Part shown: piece by piece, positions 8,136 through 16,850 of the stretch
How positions within the stretch are numbered: position 1 is the stretch's first letter
How the letters are laid out: every line of letters starts with the position of its first letter
Assembly: GCA_964407265.1 (NCBI GenBank)
Contig: CAYOUV010000013.1
Span: 1-61,953, forward strand
Direction of reading: 5' to 3'
Length of the DNA: 61,953 bases
Source: CAYOUV01 sp964407265
GTDB lineage: Bacteria; Chloroflexota; Anaerolineae; Anaerolineales; Villigracilaceae
Program-made: the position numbers and the translations under genes
Notes under the pieces: generated by a model
The model's input: the letters and a program-made list of their open reading frames with translations, nothing else
Database searches by the model: none
Told to the model about the DNA's origin: nothing

Positions 8136-8381
8136 TTATTTGTTTATAAACCGCACGATCACATTCAATAAGACCGTCAAGAGGATCGATAACAAGATCG
8201 AGGTGGCGCAGGGCATATACACGTTGGCCTTGTCATTCCCGAAATGGAAATCCCCCGGCAGACGACCGAGCGGCAGGTTGAGCCTGCCGGCCAGCAGCAC
8301 CAATCCGCCGATGATGATCAGCACTACGCCAAATAAGATGATATAACGGCCAATCGAATCCATAAATTTACCAATTCCCAT
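8136..8381 (-). CDS. DUF2905 small membrane protein
   Basis: An 81-residue protein with two membrane helices (YIILFGVVLIIIGGLVLLAG and the C-terminal SILLSILLTVLLNVIVRF) linked by the family motif LPLGRLPGDFHFG. DUF2905 proteins are short, of unknown function, and often lie beside ruvB or queA, as here. GGGGAA precedes ATG 8381. It begins 9 bases after the ruvB stop, consistent with one operon. Confidence 0.88.
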   Translation of the reverse strand: MGIGKFMDSIGRYIILFGVVLIIIGGLVLLAGRLNLPLGRLPGDFHFGNDKANVYMPCATSILLSILLTVLLNVIVRFINK

Positions 8382-8390
8382 TTCCCCAAA

Positions 8391-10937
8391 TCAAAATAAT
8401 TTCGGCTGCGTCTGCTCGTTATAGGGCAAATCCAGATGCTCGTAGGCCAGTTTTGTGGCCACACGGCCCTGCGGCGTGCGGTCGAGGAAACCCAATTGCA
8501 GCAGGTAGGGTTCGACCACGTCCATGATGGTATCGGGTTCTTCGCTGATGGCGGCGGCGATGGTGTTGAGTCCCACCGGCCCGCCGTTGAATTTCTCGAT
8601 GATGGTGCGCAGCACGCGCCGGTCAACGTCATCCAGCCCGGAGAGATCGACCTGCAGCAGGTCCAGTGCCCCGGCCGCCGATTCACGCGTCAGCGTGCCG
8701 TCGCCGCGCACCTGGGCGAAGTCCCGCACGCGACGCAGCAGGCGCAGGGCTACGCGCGGTGTGCCGCGCGCCCGGCGCGCCACCTCGCCAATGCCTTCCT
8801 GGTCCGCTTCGACCTTCAGCATCCCGGCCGCCCGGCTGACGATTTTCTGCATGGCAGCTTCATCATAATAGTCCAGGCGGTAGACTGCGCCAAAACGCGC
8901 GCGCAAGGGAGCGGTCACCAGCGCCAGGCGGGTGGTCGCGCCCACGATCGTAAAGTGCGGCAGCTTGAGCCGGATCGAGCGGGCTGAGGGTCCCTTGCCA
9001 ATGACGATATCCAGCGCAAAATCTTCCATGGCCGGATAGAGCACTTCCTCCACCGCCCGACCGAGGCGATGGATCTCATCGATAAAAAGCACGTCCCCCG
9101 CCCGCAGGTTGGTCAGGATGGCCGCCAGATCCCCGGCGCGCTCGACGGCTGGGCCGGAAGTTACTTTAATGTTCACACCCATTTCGTTGGCCAGCACGTG
9201 TGCCAGGGTGGTGTTGTGGTTTATAAAACCATTAGCTACAAATGAGTGTGTTCCGGGAACTACAAAATCATACGTCTCTGCCTGCGATTCAATAATATTG
9301 GCAACTTTGTCCCAATAAATTGTAGGTGCTGTCAACTCACATAATTTCCTATATTCAGGCATACGAGTGACCGAAACAGGTAACAACGATAGATAATAAG
9401 AAATCTGCCGTCGACTGGGTATGCGGTCTCCACGTTTGACGTGATCAAATATTTTATGCATCCTATGCGCATGCGGACGTGAGTGATCGAACATTCGCGA
9501 AATAAGCGGATTGCTTCCTGGAACCAAATCGCTACGACTCCAGCCGCGTTTCCGAATTCTCAAACCGGTGGCACGTATTCGTTTGCGGCTTAATCGAAAA
9601 CCAATTAGCTGATGAAATTTCTCAGCATCATCGCCGCCAACAAATAGCGACCACTGCGCTTCTCCGTGGACTTGCTTTTTTGATCGATGTGCGATAACAC
9701 CTATGTTCGCCAGCAACAATTGAACTTGCCAAACCAAAGAGCGCGATCGAGAACTAAACTCTACGTAACCATCAGGCCAAACATTCCCATCCGCATCGAA
9801 CAGTCCTTGCAAAAAACCGATCACCACCTCACGCGAGCCCGTTAGAACGGACTGCGGTGTTACTTTCTCTCTGGCATTAACGGCTTTCGCACCAAGGTTG
9901 AGCATTACATGGCCTATACTTTGCGGGAAACGAATCATTGCCGTTCGATTGGCATTTTTGTGTACGGAGGGAAATTCACCAAAGTGCCTTTTGGCAATAT
10001 CACACAATTCTTCTTGCATTTCCGTTTCACCGCAGGTGATCTCAAATGCTGGCCAGTTAGATCGCTTCTCAAAATGACCATCCCCAACCAAAACGCCTAA
10101 TAAATAAGCCAAGTCAGAATCAAGGACAATCTCACGTCCTGTCTGTTCCTCCGGAGGAGGAACCAATAACCAAGGTTCAATAACAGTTCCAACGGAACGA
10201 CCATCTGATAGTGGCAAATTCAGTCGTTTGGCTGTATATTCAGGCGTAGGATTACGGCTTTCTCCGCCAGCATATGCCAGGGTTAGTTCGCGCGCCGATG
10301 GGAAACGTCCCAATACGGCTGATAACGCATTGTGGAGATGGCCTACCAATTTTTCTGTGCCTTCCCGACGAAAACTCGGGGAAGAGGGGCGCCAATACAC
10401 AACTTGCGATCGTCCAAAAACCTGACTGCCGCGGGATATTGCAACATAATCATTTTGAGTAAGTGCACTCAATGGCTTCCATTGTGGTCCATCGCTAGTC
10501 GCTACAAGAACCGGATGATTGTACGTACCTTCCAATTCAAAACCCGAACGAGTTGTTATTCGGAGGGTTGGTGTATTCCCACTACAATATATGTGCGATG
10601 TATGTTCTAAACCATGAAGTCCATAAATCTGAACATCTACTGGACGACTTTCTCCAGATAGCATTGTTGGGGGAATTACGGCGTGAAAAAGTTGCATACC
10701 CTGATCCGTAATGATCAGACTGTCGGCAGTTATACATTTACCTAACCCCGGTGGACCGTAGAAGAGCACGTGATCCAGGGCCTCCTTGCGCTGCAGTGCG
10801 GCCTGGATCAGGATCGACAGGTTTTCCTTGACCTGATCCTGGCCGATCAATTCCGCCAGGCGCTGGGGGCGCAGAGCATTATCCACACGGTCGTCAGGCT
10901 TGGCTTCCGGGTCGAGCGGGCGGTTGCGTTCTGTCAT
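8391..10937 (-). CDS. ruvB: Holliday junction ATP-dependent helicase RuvB, interrupted by an intein
   Basis: The 848-residue precursor contains RuvB residues 1-67, ending in the P-loop GPPGLGK, and 576-848, starting TTLAHVLANEMG. Together they make a normal 340-residue RuvB. The remaining motifs are intact: Walker B VLFIDEIHRLGR, sensor GATTRLALVTAPLRARF, arginine-finger region, and the C-terminal winged helix GPVGLNTIAAAI. RuvB drives branch migration of Holliday junctions with RuvA. Activity requires intein splicing, because the insertion separates the P-loop Lys from Thr. A -10 TATAAT lies 7 bases before ATG 10937 with no Shine-Dalgarno, which suggests a leaderless message. Confidence 0.95.
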   Translation of the reverse strand: MTERNRPLDPEAKPDDRVDNALRPQRLAELIGQDQVKENLSILIQAALQRKEALDHVLFYGPPGLGKCITADSLIITDQGMQLFHAVIPPTMLSGESRPVDVQIYGLHGLEHTSHIYCSGNTPTLRITTRSGFELEGTYNHPVLVATSDGPQWKPLSALTQNDYVAISRGSQVFGRSQVVYWRPSSPSFRREGTEKLVGHLHNALSAVLGRFPSARELTLAYAGGESRNPTPEYTAKRLNLPLSDGRSVGTVIEPWLLVPPPEEQTGREIVLDSDLAYLLGVLVGDGHFEKRSNWPAFEITCGETEMQEELCDIAKRHFGEFPSVHKNANRTAMIRFPQSIGHVMLNLGAKAVNAREKVTPQSVLTGSREVVIGFLQGLFDADGNVWPDGYVEFSSRSRSLVWQVQLLLANIGVIAHRSKKQVHGEAQWSLFVGGDDAEKFHQLIGFRLSRKRIRATGLRIRKRGWSRSDLVPGSNPLISRMFDHSRPHAHRMHKIFDHVKRGDRIPSRRQISYYLSLLPVSVTRMPEYRKLCELTAPTIYWDKVANIIESQAETYDFVVPGTHSFVANGFINHNTTLAHVLANEMGVNIKVTSGPAVERAGDLAAILTNLRAGDVLFIDEIHRLGRAVEEVLYPAMEDFALDIVIGKGPSARSIRLKLPHFTIVGATTRLALVTAPLRARFGAVYRLDYYDEAAMQKIVSRAAGMLKVEADQEGIGEVARRARGTPRVALRLLRRVRDFAQVRGDGTLTRESAAGALDLLQVDLSGLDDVDRRVLRTIIEKFNGGPVGLNTIAAAISEEPDTIMDVVEPYLLQLGFLDRTPQGRVATKLAYEHLDLPYNEQTQPKLF
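9213..10736 (-). mobile_element. Intein with LAGLIDADG homing endonuclease in RuvB
   Basis: Precursor residues 68-575 (508 aa). It begins with Cys (CITADSLIIT), carries block B with TYNH at residues 138-141, two LAGLIDADG helices (YLLGVLVGDG near 278 and GFLQGLFDADG near 374), and ends in THSFVANGFINHN before extein Thr. This is the class 1 layout: Cys1, terminal His-Asn, +1 Thr. The stretch is visibly less GC-rich than flanking ruvB, as expected for a transferred element. Both endonuclease motifs keep their acidic residues, so it may still be mobile. Confidence 0.93.
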
Positions 10938-10944
10938 AAGAGAG

Positions 10945-10972
10945 ATTATACCTGAATCAAACGGCCTCCCAA
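10945..10972 (-). promoter_or_regulatory. Putative ruvB promoter (leaderless)
   Basis: On the minus strand, TTGGGA (10972-10967), 16 bases, TATAAT (10950-10945), then 7 bases to ATG 10937. The start point would fall at or next to the start codon, and no ribosome-binding site is present. Confidence 0.55.
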
Positions 10973-10988
10973 TTTGCGGGAGGCCGTT
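10960..10988. terminator. Perfect hairpin downstream of the membrane-fusion gene
   Basis: An 11-bp stem AACGGCCTCCC / GGGAGGCCGTT with a 7-base loop, 20 bases beyond the stop of the leftward membrane-fusion gene. It lacks a T-run on its leftward side and partly overlaps the -35 of ruvB, so it may be a weak terminator or a boundary element. Confidence 0.5.
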
Positions 10989-11007
10989 CAGTTGATATCC
11001 GGTTTTT

Positions 11008-12159
11008 TTACGGCTGGAAGGTGACTTCGACCGTCATCCCCCAGCGCAGGCGAGGATCGACATTGTCGACCTTCAAACGGACCGTGTAGAGAATGTCACC
11101 GCCCTGGGATTTGTAGGACTGGCTGATCTCTGTCACCGTGCCGGTCAGACTAACGTCCGGCAGCGCATCCGGAGCGATGGCCGCCGCCTGGCCCTGGGTC
11201 AGCTTGACCACTTCCAGTTCTGTCAGATCGCTGGTATCCACGTACCACTGGCTGAAGTCGGCCACCAGCACCGCCCACTTTTCCGGTCCAACCATCTCAT
11301 TGACTGAGACATTGAGATCAGCCACGGTGCCGTCGAAGGGAGCCTTCAACTCGTAATTATCCAGGTCGTTTTGCGCGGCAGCCACCTGCGCCGTGGCGTT
11401 ATCCAGGCGTGCCTGGAGCTGGTCGAGTTGCTCATGGTCTGGACCGGAAGCCGTCAGATCGAACTTGCGCTTGGCCTCGGTTTCGGCGGCCAGGGCCTGG
11501 TCCAGTTCCGCGCGGACCGAGTCGCGCTCCCGTTGCGCCTCATCCCACTTGGCGACTGCCTCGTCGTAATCTTTCTGGGCTTTATCGAGGTCATCCTTGG
11601 CGCGCTTGCGGGTGGCATTGTCCTTGTTCAAATCCTTGTACTTGTCGAATTCGTCCTGGGCATCCTGCAGCGCGGACTTCTTGTCCTCGACCACCGCTTC
11701 AGCCTCATCGATCTTCGTATCGATGCTATCCTGATTGAGCGCGTCCCAGGCAGCCTGGGCATCCTCGCGTGCAATTTGGGCTTTCAGGTAGTCCTGCCAG
11801 GCCTGGGCATGGGCAAAATCTGCGTTGCGCACGAAATCATCGTAGGCCTGCTGGGCGGAGGTTTGCTCCAGCTTGGCCGAGGTCAATGCCGCTTGAGCGC
11901 TTTCCTGATCAGCCAGTCGGACCAGCACCTGTCCCTGTTTGACCTGCTCACCTTTCTGGACCAGGATATCAGCTACCTTGCCCCGCACCTGGAACGACAG
12001 GTATAGGTCGTCACGCGGGACGAGATGTCCTTCGGCAATGACGGTGTTGTCATTGACAGGTGGTGAGAACGGCTCAGGTGTGGCCTGATTCGAACCGCAG
12101 GCGGCCAGCAGCAGTGCTGCGGCCAGGAGGACGACAGTGAGTGATCGTTTTTTATTCAT
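11008..12159 (-). CDS. HlyD/MacA-like membrane-fusion lipoprotein of an ABC exporter
   Basis: A 383-residue lipoprotein with signal peptide and lipobox LLLAACG, a Thr/Pro-rich linker, the barrel-sandwich (biotinyl-lipoyl-like) half GHLVPRDDLYLSFQVRGKV, a very long alpha-helical coiled coil rich in Ala/Asp/Lys (about residues 80-250), the second half YELKAPFDGTVADLNVSVNE, and a beta-barrel with C-terminal RLRWGMTVEVTFQP. Such adaptors connect the permease to the cell envelope. ATG 12159 is chosen over the longer frame because AAGAAGG sits just upstream and the lipobox then has normal spacing. Last gene of the operon. Confidence 0.88.
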   Translation of the reverse strand: MNKKRSLTVVLLAAALLLAACGSNQATPEPFSPPVNDNTVIAEGHLVPRDDLYLSFQVRGKVADILVQKGEQVKQGQVLVRLADQESAQAALTSAKLEQTSAQQAYDDFVRNADFAHAQAWQDYLKAQIAREDAQAAWDALNQDSIDTKIDEAEAVVEDKKSALQDAQDEFDKYKDLNKDNATRKRAKDDLDKAQKDYDEAVAKWDEAQRERDSVRAELDQALAAETEAKRKFDLTASGPDHEQLDQLQARLDNATAQVAAAQNDLDNYELKAPFDGTVADLNVSVNEMVGPEKWAVLVADFSQWYVDTSDLTELEVVKLTQGQAAAIAPDALPDVSLTGTVTEISQSYKSQGGDILYTVRLKVDNVDPRLRWGMTVEVTFQP

Positions 12160-12196
12160 GGTTACCTTCTTTCCAATATTCAGGTAATCTTTGATG

Positions 12197-14632
12197 TCAT
12201 TCATACGCCAGTACCTCACGGATGGTAAGGCGCGCTGCATTGCGGGCTGGCAGCACGCTGGCGATTGCGGCCAGGACCAGCGCCAACACCAGCCAGATGA
12301 TGTATCCGGTGGGAGTGAAGACCAGGTCAATCGGTGTCTCGAAGACTGCCAGGCTGACGATGGTCGAGAGCAGCACAGTGAACGGGATGGATAGCAAAAC
12401 GGCCAGCACCCAGGAAATCGAGCCGATCGTCATGCCCTCTACTACCACGGTCTGGATGATGACCCGGTTGGTGGCTCCGACGGCACGCATGATGCCGATC
12501 TCACGCGTGCGCTCGAGCACGTTCATGCCCATCGTCCCGGCCAGGCCCATGCTGCCGACGGTTGCCGTCAGTAGGGCCATGATCAACAGGAAGGTCACCA
12601 GGATGTCCAGGCTCTCGGAGGCGGTGTCAAGCGTCTCCAGGCCGGGACGCGCCTGGCGCACATTGAAACCTTTTTCGCGGAAGAAGTGATCCAGTTTTTC
12701 GCTCATCTGCTCTTGATAGGCGCGGTCGTGTTGCACAGTGACTACACGATACGAGTATGAGCGGTTGACAAGATCGATCTTTTGGGCGATGAAATCATAC
12801 GGCGCGTAAGCCAGGATGCCCTCGCGCCCGACAAATTTAAAGATGCCAACCACTTCCCAATCTTCATTTTTACCGTTGATGCGCAGTCGCAGCGAATCGC
12901 CGGGTTTCAAGTCCGGGAATTCGGATAAGACCGCCTCGCTGATGGCCATTTTGCGCACATCGTTAGCACGAATCCAGCGTCCCGCGACCAGGATCGGTGA
13001 TACCAGCTTGCTGTCAGCCGGAGGCGCCAGGATATTCAGGTTGTCCGCCACCGAACCATTTGGAAAAAGGATCTCCGCCCCCACGAACTGCCAGCCCTCG
13101 ACGTATTGCACACCCGGTACCTGCATGGCATACTGCTCGACCTCGTGCAGGCGATAAGGCTGGTCAAAATCCAGAGTCACATCCGCCAGGAAATAACGGC
13201 CAATCTGTCCAATATAATCGTGCAGGGTCACACGCACGTTGAAGACGGCGATGAAGATCGCGCCCGCCATGGTCAGGGTAAAAAGCGTCAGGATCAGTCG
13301 TCCACGGCGGCGGAAGGTATTGCGCATTGAAATCAAGAGTGGACGGGGAATGTGGATGCCGCGCCGTGCCAGGGCTGCGGTTGCCCGCATCTGGAAGCGT
13401 ACGAATCGCGAACCCCGGTTCGAATCCCCCTCAGCCTGATCCGCGCTTCCCTGAGCCGTATCGCCACTGATGGCCTTCAGCACGGTAATGCGCGAGCCGT
13501 TGATGACCGGCACAAATCCAGCCGCCAGCGGCACCAGCAAACCAATCGCAATCTGGATCACAAAGGCCAGCGGCACGATCCGGTACCCGAGCAGGTTGAA
13601 TCCCATTTTGTCGGCAATGAAGAGCGACAGTCCGTAGGCGCCCTGTCCGCCCAGCGGGACGGCGATCAGCAAAGCCAGCACGCCAAAGGACAAGATCAGC
13701 ACCAGGTACATCCCAAAAATCTGCCGGTCCTGCCCACCAACCAGTTTCATTACACCGATGTGGCGCAGGTGTTGGTTGAGAAGAGCGCTCAAGGTGTTGG
13801 CGATCAGCGAACTGGAAAGCAGGACTATCAACACACCCAGCGCCAGCAGGATCCCCAGGATGGCGTTGACCGTCGAAGCCAGCGGATGTTCGTGCGTCTT
13901 AGAAAAGCGCATACGCTGGACCGTATATCCGCTGTTCTCGATCTTATCTTTTAAATCGGCGGCCACGTTCCGGATGTGCTGTTCATCATCCTGCCCTTCG
14001 GCTACGGTGGCGTAGATACGGTTATACAGCTCAGGCTGCTGCAAATAAGTCAACGTTTTCAAGGTGACATAAGCCAGCGGCGGTGCCAAAAAATCGTCCG
14101 CGCCGGTTGTGGGGTCCTGCACAACCCCGACTACCGGCATGGTCTTGGTTGTGCCATCCGGCAACTGCAAAGCCAACTCACTTCCCACCGCGACGCCAAG
14201 TTGTTTGAAAGCGTCGCGCTCCAGGATGATTTGCCTTTTGCCGGGGGCAGACAGACCCGATACCGGATTAAGCAGGTTGATGGTGTTCTTCTCGAAATCG
14301 TCGATGGCTACGATATCCAGTGTGATCCACTTGTTGCCGTTGATGGGCCGTACACGGATATTGAACACCCGGCGCCCCTCGGCATCAGCCACTTCACGCG
14401 AATTTTGGACGGTAGACAACAAGGCCTCATCGAAGTTGTCCATGCGCAATTCGATATTGGCCGGGCGATTAGCGGCATAACTGGCGCTCATATCGTTGGA
14501 AATAATTGCATACGCGCCAGCGATCATCCCCACCGAAAACACGCCTACTGCGATGGATAAAACCACCAAGAGTGTACGCAGTTTGCTATCCCACAGATCT
14601 GAAATTACCTTGCGCCAACGTGGACGCATCAT
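12197..14632 (-). CDS. MacB/FtsX-type ABC transporter permease
   Basis: An 811-residue permease with the duplicated FtsX layout: N-terminal helix (LRTLLVVLSIAVGVFSVGM), a large extracytoplasmic domain (about 45-265), three helices with the ALLNQHLRHIGVMKLVGG coupling segment, a second anchor (RLILTLFTLTMAGAIFIAVF), a second extracytoplasmic domain, and three final helices with VLERTREIGIMRAVGATNRV. The two coupling segments contact the ATPases. The substrate (lipoprotein, peptide or lipid) is unknown. It follows the second ATPase by 137 bases and precedes the adaptor by 37. Confidence 0.9.
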   Translation of the reverse strand: MMRPRWRKVISDLWDSKLRTLLVVLSIAVGVFSVGMIAGAYAIISNDMSASYAANRPANIELRMDNFDEALLSTVQNSREVADAEGRRVFNIRVRPINGNKWITLDIVAIDDFEKNTINLLNPVSGLSAPGKRQIILERDAFKQLGVAVGSELALQLPDGTTKTMPVVGVVQDPTTGADDFLAPPLAYVTLKTLTYLQQPELYNRIYATVAEGQDDEQHIRNVAADLKDKIENSGYTVQRMRFSKTHEHPLASTVNAILGILLALGVLIVLLSSSLIANTLSALLNQHLRHIGVMKLVGGQDRQIFGMYLVLILSFGVLALLIAVPLGGQGAYGLSLFIADKMGFNLLGYRIVPLAFVIQIAIGLLVPLAAGFVPVINGSRITVLKAISGDTAQGSADQAEGDSNRGSRFVRFQMRATAALARRGIHIPRPLLISMRNTFRRRGRLILTLFTLTMAGAIFIAVFNVRVTLHDYIGQIGRYFLADVTLDFDQPYRLHEVEQYAMQVPGVQYVEGWQFVGAEILFPNGSVADNLNILAPPADSKLVSPILVAGRWIRANDVRKMAISEAVLSEFPDLKPGDSLRLRINGKNEDWEVVGIFKFVGREGILAYAPYDFIAQKIDLVNRSYSYRVVTVQHDRAYQEQMSEKLDHFFREKGFNVRQARPGLETLDTASESLDILVTFLLIMALLTATVGSMGLAGTMGMNVLERTREIGIMRAVGATNRVIIQTVVVEGMTIGSISWVLAVLLSIPFTVLLSTIVSLAVFETPIDLVFTPTGYIIWLVLALVLAAIASVLPARNAARLTIREVLAYE

Positions 14633-14769
14633 TGTTTCACCTTCCCGAACCGCGCCGGATGGTGCCGGTTACCAAATCCAACCAAAAACCCGCACCGATT
14701 GAGCAGGAGACCGATTCTGGGATCAAATTGAGTTCCGTCATTACCTGATTCGCAGATCGCATCGATCAA

Positions 14770-15918
14770 TTATCCAAACAAGCGGAGCTTTCGCCGTCGA
14801 TCTACCGCGCGGTGTTCATCCAGGCGGTGCTTCACGATCTTGTAAATTGCTTCCTCCGTCATCGGCGAGTCCTTGACCAGCTGCAAAAACTTCTCACGCG
14901 GCAAAGCCAATAACTCCACTGGCCCATCTGGAGCACAGCGGATGCTGGCAATGGATTTTCCGCCGCGCATCAGTTCAATTTCACCGAAGAAATCACCGGC
15001 ATCCAGTTGGGTGACGACCACATCCTCGCGCCGGCGTCCCTGCAATATCACTTCAACTTTTCCGCGGACGATAATAAAGAATTTTTCCACATGCTGGTCG
15101 CGCTGGATAATCGTCTGATTGGGATTGAATACGAGGCGTTCAGCTTGATTGGTGACGTCCAGCATCAGGCGATGATTGAGCAAAGGCAGGGCCCGCGCTA
15201 CAGACTCGTCGATCAGCTCGCCGTCGGAGATGATCACGTTGCGTTTCGTGCGCATGGTCAGTGACGAGTCGTGCGTGACCATGACGATGGTTTTTTTACC
15301 TTCTACCAGCTGCTCGAATAAAGCGATAATCCGATCAGCTGAACGCGAGTCAAGGTTGCCAGTCGGCTCATCAGCCACGAGCACGGGCGGATCATTCGCC
15401 AGCGCGCGCGCGATAGCCGCGCTTTGTTGCTGCCCGGTCGAAACGGCTGTGGGCAATTTATGCGCCTGCTTATCCAGATCAACCATGGCGAGCAGGTCCA
15501 TCGCCCGCTTCGGGCGTTCATCGAAATCATACAAACCGACGTAGTCCATCGGCAGCATGACGTTTTCGAGCAAACTCAGCATCGGTAGTAATTGAAAGAA
15601 CTGGAAGACGATCCCCAGGTGGCTGCCGCGCCACAACGAACGCTGGCTTTCCGACATTTGGTGGATCTTGGTCCCGGCAACGGTCACAATCCCGGCGGTC
15701 GGATGGTCGATGCCCGTGATCATGTTCAACAGGGTGGATTTTCCACTGCCGGATTTTCCAACGATGGAGACAAACTGTCCTGGATAGATCTTCAGGTCGA
15801 CACCTTTGAGCACGGTAAACTCCCCCGCCGCGTTCTTAAAGGTCTTGACCACGCCATCCATCTGGATGATGGCCTCATCATCCAGAGCGGAGACAGGCTT
15901 GGGGCCTGGTGTGGCCAT
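14770..15918 (-). CDS. ABC ATPase fused to a cyclic-nucleotide-binding domain
   Basis: Residues 15-235 form a MacB/LolD-type ATPase: Walker A GKSGSGKST, Q-loop VFQFFQLLPML, Walker B PVLVADEPTGNLDS, H-loop MVTHD. The signature motif is STGQQQ in place of the usual SGGQQQ. Residues about 250-380 form a cNMP-binding (Crp-like) beta-roll: FIIVRGKVEVILQGRR, GDFFGEIELMRGG, then ALPREKFLQLVKDSP. There is no helix-turn-helix. The fusion suggests that export is gated by a small ligand or that the domain is a docking module (inference). Its ATG shares one base with the upstream stop (TGATG), so translation is coupled. Confidence 0.9.
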   Translation of the reverse strand: MATPGPKPVSALDDEAIIQMDGVVKTFKNAAGEFTVLKGVDLKIYPGQFVSIVGKSGSGKSTLLNMITGIDHPTAGIVTVAGTKIHQMSESQRSLWRGSHLGIVFQFFQLLPMLSLLENVMLPMDYVGLYDFDERPKRAMDLLAMVDLDKQAHKLPTAVSTGQQQSAAIARALANDPPVLVADEPTGNLDSRSADRIIALFEQLVEGKKTIVMVTHDSSLTMRTKRNVIISDGELIDESVARALPLLNHRLMLDVTNQAERLVFNPNQTIIQRDQHVEKFFIIVRGKVEVILQGRRREDVVVTQLDAGDFFGEIELMRGGKSIASIRCAPDGPVELLALPREKFLQLVKDSPMTEEAIYKIVKHRLDEHRAVDRRRKLRLFG

Positions 15919-16655
15919 CAGGCCCTGCCTCCGGCCGAGGTCATTTCTTCATAGACTCGCTCGCCAACGATTTCCCCATCCGCAATCAAAAAATGCCGGG
16001 AAAAACGTGGCACCAGACTGTTGTCATGTGTGACCATAACGATGGTCTTCCCCTGCTCCTGCACCAGCCGGCGAAATACTTCGAAAATGTGATCGGCAGT
16101 GACAGAGTCAAGACTGCCGGTGGGCTCGTCAGCCACAATGAGGGGCGGGTCATTTGCCAGCGCACGTGCAATCGCAACCCGCTGCTGCTGCCCACCAGAG
16201 ATAAAAGCCGGGGGCTTGTTGGCATGTTCTTCGAGTTCGACCAGTTCCAATAATTCCAGGGCACGCTTGCGGCTCAGACGCGGCTGGTATTGTCCGCACA
16301 GGTCGATCGGCAACATGACATTTTCAACCAGGGTCAACATGGGCAACAACTGGAAGGACTGGTAGACCACGCCCATCGTGGTGCCGCGCCAGACTGCCAG
16401 TTCGTTTTCACTCAAATCGTGGATGGAAGTTTCCCGGTCATTTCCGTAATAAACCACTTTGCCGGAGGTCAGATGGTCGACGCCGCTGATCATATTGAGC
16501 AGAGTGGACTTCCCCGCCCCAGATTTCCCGATCACACCTAAAAACTCACCCTTGTTGACGGTGAGATTGATTCTTTTAAGCGCGGTGAAATCGCCTGCAG
16601 CAGTTGAATAAACCTTGATCACATCCTGCAGTTCGATGATCTTTGTTCCCGGCAT
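15918..16655 (-). CDS. MacB/LolD-type ABC ATPase
   Basis: A 245-residue ATPase with Walker A GKSGAGKST, Q-loop VYQSFQLLPML, a canonical signature ISGGQQQRVAIARAL, Walker B PLIVADEPTGSLDS and H-loop MVTHD. It is the first gene of the four-gene export operon. With the second, divergent ATPase it could form a heterodimer in which one ATP site is degenerate (inference). TAAGGAAA lies just before ATG 16655. Confidence 0.93.
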   Translation of the reverse strand: MPGTKIIELQDVIKVYSTAAGDFTALKRINLTVNKGEFLGVIGKSGAGKSTLLNMISGVDHLTSGKVVYYGNDRETSIHDLSENELAVWRGTTMGVVYQSFQLLPMLTLVENVMLPIDLCGQYQPRLSRKRALELLELVELEEHANKPPAFISGGQQQRVAIARALANDPPLIVADEPTGSLDSVTADHIFEVFRRLVQEQGKTIVMVTHDNSLVPRFSRHFLIADGEIVGERVYEEMTSAGGRA

Positions 16656-16787
16656 GGATTTCCTTAAAGGGTGATTGTTTCTCCCGATGATGGTCGCTGC
16701 TTATATTGTACCGCCACAGGATGAATTTGTATTAATTTTCTCAATCTGCTTCGAGAAAGTCCATCGACATGGAAATATTAAGCCAGC

Positions 16788-16816
16788 TTGCACTCGCAGC
16801 ATTTTTCCTGTATTCT
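16788..16816 (+). promoter_or_regulatory. Putative promoter of the GH1 gene
   Basis: TTGCAC (16788-16793), 17 bases, TATTCT (16811-16816), giving a transcript start about 28 bases before ATG 16851. A short palindrome AAGGGTCCCTT lies just before the start codon. The 195-base space upstream is shared with the divergent ABC operon. Confidence 0.55.
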
Positions 16817-16850
16817 TATCTCATATTCTACCTAAGGGTCCCTTAAAACC

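Noticed and set aside
11371..12006. 211-codon hydrophobic rightward open frame
   Set aside because: It is antisense to the coiled-coil part of the membrane-fusion gene; the Leu/Ile/Val richness comes from complementing Asp/Lys/Gln codons.
13417..13430. GGTTCGAATCCCCC, a perfect tRNA T-loop string
   Set aside because: It lies inside the ABC permease reading frame, the flanking bases do not form a T stem, and no acceptor or anticodon arm is present.
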